Assembly (NCBI GenBank): GCA_947525975.1
Contig: CANNVE010000022.1
Location: forward strand, 1-43,573
DNA from: an uncultured Muribaculaceae bacterium
GTDB lineage: Bacteria > Bacteroidota > Bacteroidia > Bacteroidales > Muribaculaceae
Direction: 5' to 3'
Length of the DNA stretch: 43,573 bases
The notes beneath the pieces were generated by a model, which did no database searches, had not been told where the DNA came from, and worked only from the letters and a program-made list of their open reading frames with translations. Positions 43,051-43,573 of the stretch are shown in pieces; positions within the stretch are counted from its first letter, which is position 1, and each line of letters opens with the position of its first letter. Position numbers and translations under genes: made by a program.

Positions 43051-43150
43051 GGTGGAGGTGCGTCTCTCCGAGACGCACGTGTCCGCCCCCATCCACCCCA
43101 TGCCATCCGTGTCCCCCTCTGCCCATGCGCCTCGGAGAGGCGCCCCTCCA
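43051..43150. repeat. Paired REP-like hairpins, right of the fimbrial operon
   Basis: Unit 1 has arms GTGCGTCT (43058-43065) and AGACGCAC (43071-43078) around CTCCG. Unit 2 has arms GCGCCT (43127-43132) and AGGCGC (43138-43143) around CGGAG. They face each other with GGTGGAG and CTCCACC on the outside, as in the left pair. A partial copy (ggtggaggtgcacccc) lies at 43031. Confidence 0.8.
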
Positions 43151-43311
43151 CCACCGCGCGATGGCCGCGGCAGGTGGCATCCGTAGGCTGCGACGGTCAC
43201 AGCGGCGTGGCATCCGGAGGCTCCACCACCACTGCGCGCATGGCTGCGGCAGGGGCATCCGGAGGCTCCACCACTACCGCGCGCATGGCTGCGGCAGGTA
43301 GCATCCGGAGG
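43146..43311. repeat. Degenerate ~45-bp tandem repeat
   Basis: Three copies start at 43146, 43221 and 43266. Each runs from CTCCACCAC through GCGCATGGCTGCGGCAGG to GCATCCGGAGG. The last two are contiguous; the first is separated by a 33-base stretch that itself ends in GGCATCCGGAGG. The unit end matches the terminus of the adjacent structured element. Confidence 0.8.
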
Positions 43312-43514
43312 ATGCCGAATTTTAGTAACCCCGTATGACGCAGCGCAGCGAAGTCATGCGGGGTATATCCCGGAAGAGAAGAGGCATTCGAAGAAAGCCG
43401 AAAGAGCCAAATCGGCTTCCTGCCGGATGCCGAGCGCATTTGCGCCCCAGCCGGGCATGCCTTCGCTACGCTCCGTCATACCCGGATACTATAAATCGGC
43501 ATCCTCCGGATGCC
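43301..43514 (-). repeat. ~214-bp structured repeat element, right copy
   Basis: Read on the minus strand, it matches the 30319-30535 element along its full length, including ATTTATAGTATCCGGGTATG, GGCATGCCCGGCTG, TTTCGGCTTTCT and CATACGGGGTTACTAAAA. The ends are near-perfect inverted repeats of GCATCCGGAGGATGCCGA. 43515-43573 shows no gene. Confidence 0.8.
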
Positions 43515-43573
43515 ATCCCTGCCCCGTGCTCCACCCCGGCATATACCCCACCGCCACATAAGGGGCGTGCGTA

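Noticed and set aside
43146-43311. CRISPR-like regular repeats
   Set aside because: Units are contiguous and degenerate, without unique spacers of constant length, and no cas genes are present. They fit a tandem repeat.

Overview
The window looks like a chromosomal segment of a Bacteroidota genome, order Bacteroidales. The evidence is a type IX secretion (T9SS) operon, Mfa1/Mfa2-type (type V) fimbriae, promoters of the TTTG-N19/20-TAnnTTTG type, a Tat system with only TatA and TatC, and DUF4271, DUF2723 and DUF3575 proteins. Fairly GC-rich coding sequence and many short structured repeats suggest a gut family such as Muribaculaceae, but that placement is inference. No phage, transposase, CRISPR array or rRNA was seen.

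Left part (1-18.1 kb, nearly all minus strand). A housekeeping run reads leftward: rbfA, an FtsX/LolE-type permease, a LOG-family protein, DUF4271, hemD, rnpA and yidD. Next come gap with its own terminator and the T9SS operon porT-porP-gldK-gldL-gldM-gldN. A sensor kinase/response regulator pair lies directly upstream of that operon. Further right are a homocysteine S-methyltransferase, a SufE-like protein and a lipoprotein that resembles glutaminyl cyclase. An SRP RNA gene precedes the cyclase.

Middle (18.1-30 kb). HU, an O-methyltransferase, fabD, tatA-tatC, a DAACS-type symporter and tilS are followed by an AAA-ATPase/PD-(D/E)XK protein and a 1271-residue DUF2723 membrane protein. tRNA-Gly(CCC) and a 52-residue His/Glu-rich small protein share one palindromic terminator.

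Right part (30-43.6 kb). A six-gene fimbrial operon runs rightward: DUF3575, DUF3868/OmpA-like, Mfa1-like major subunit, Mfa2-like anchor, a large Ig-like subunit and a very large putative tip protein. Its likely promoter lies just after a C10 tract. Two strong hairpins separate the major subunit from the downstream genes. The operon is bracketed by two inverted copies of a ~215-bp multi-hairpin repeat, each accompanied by paired REP-like hairpins with compensatory base changes.

Links between the parts: T9SS components, the cyclase and the fimbriae are all envelope and surface functions. Four exported proteins here have Gln immediately after the predicted signal peptidase I site, which would make them natural cyclase substrates.
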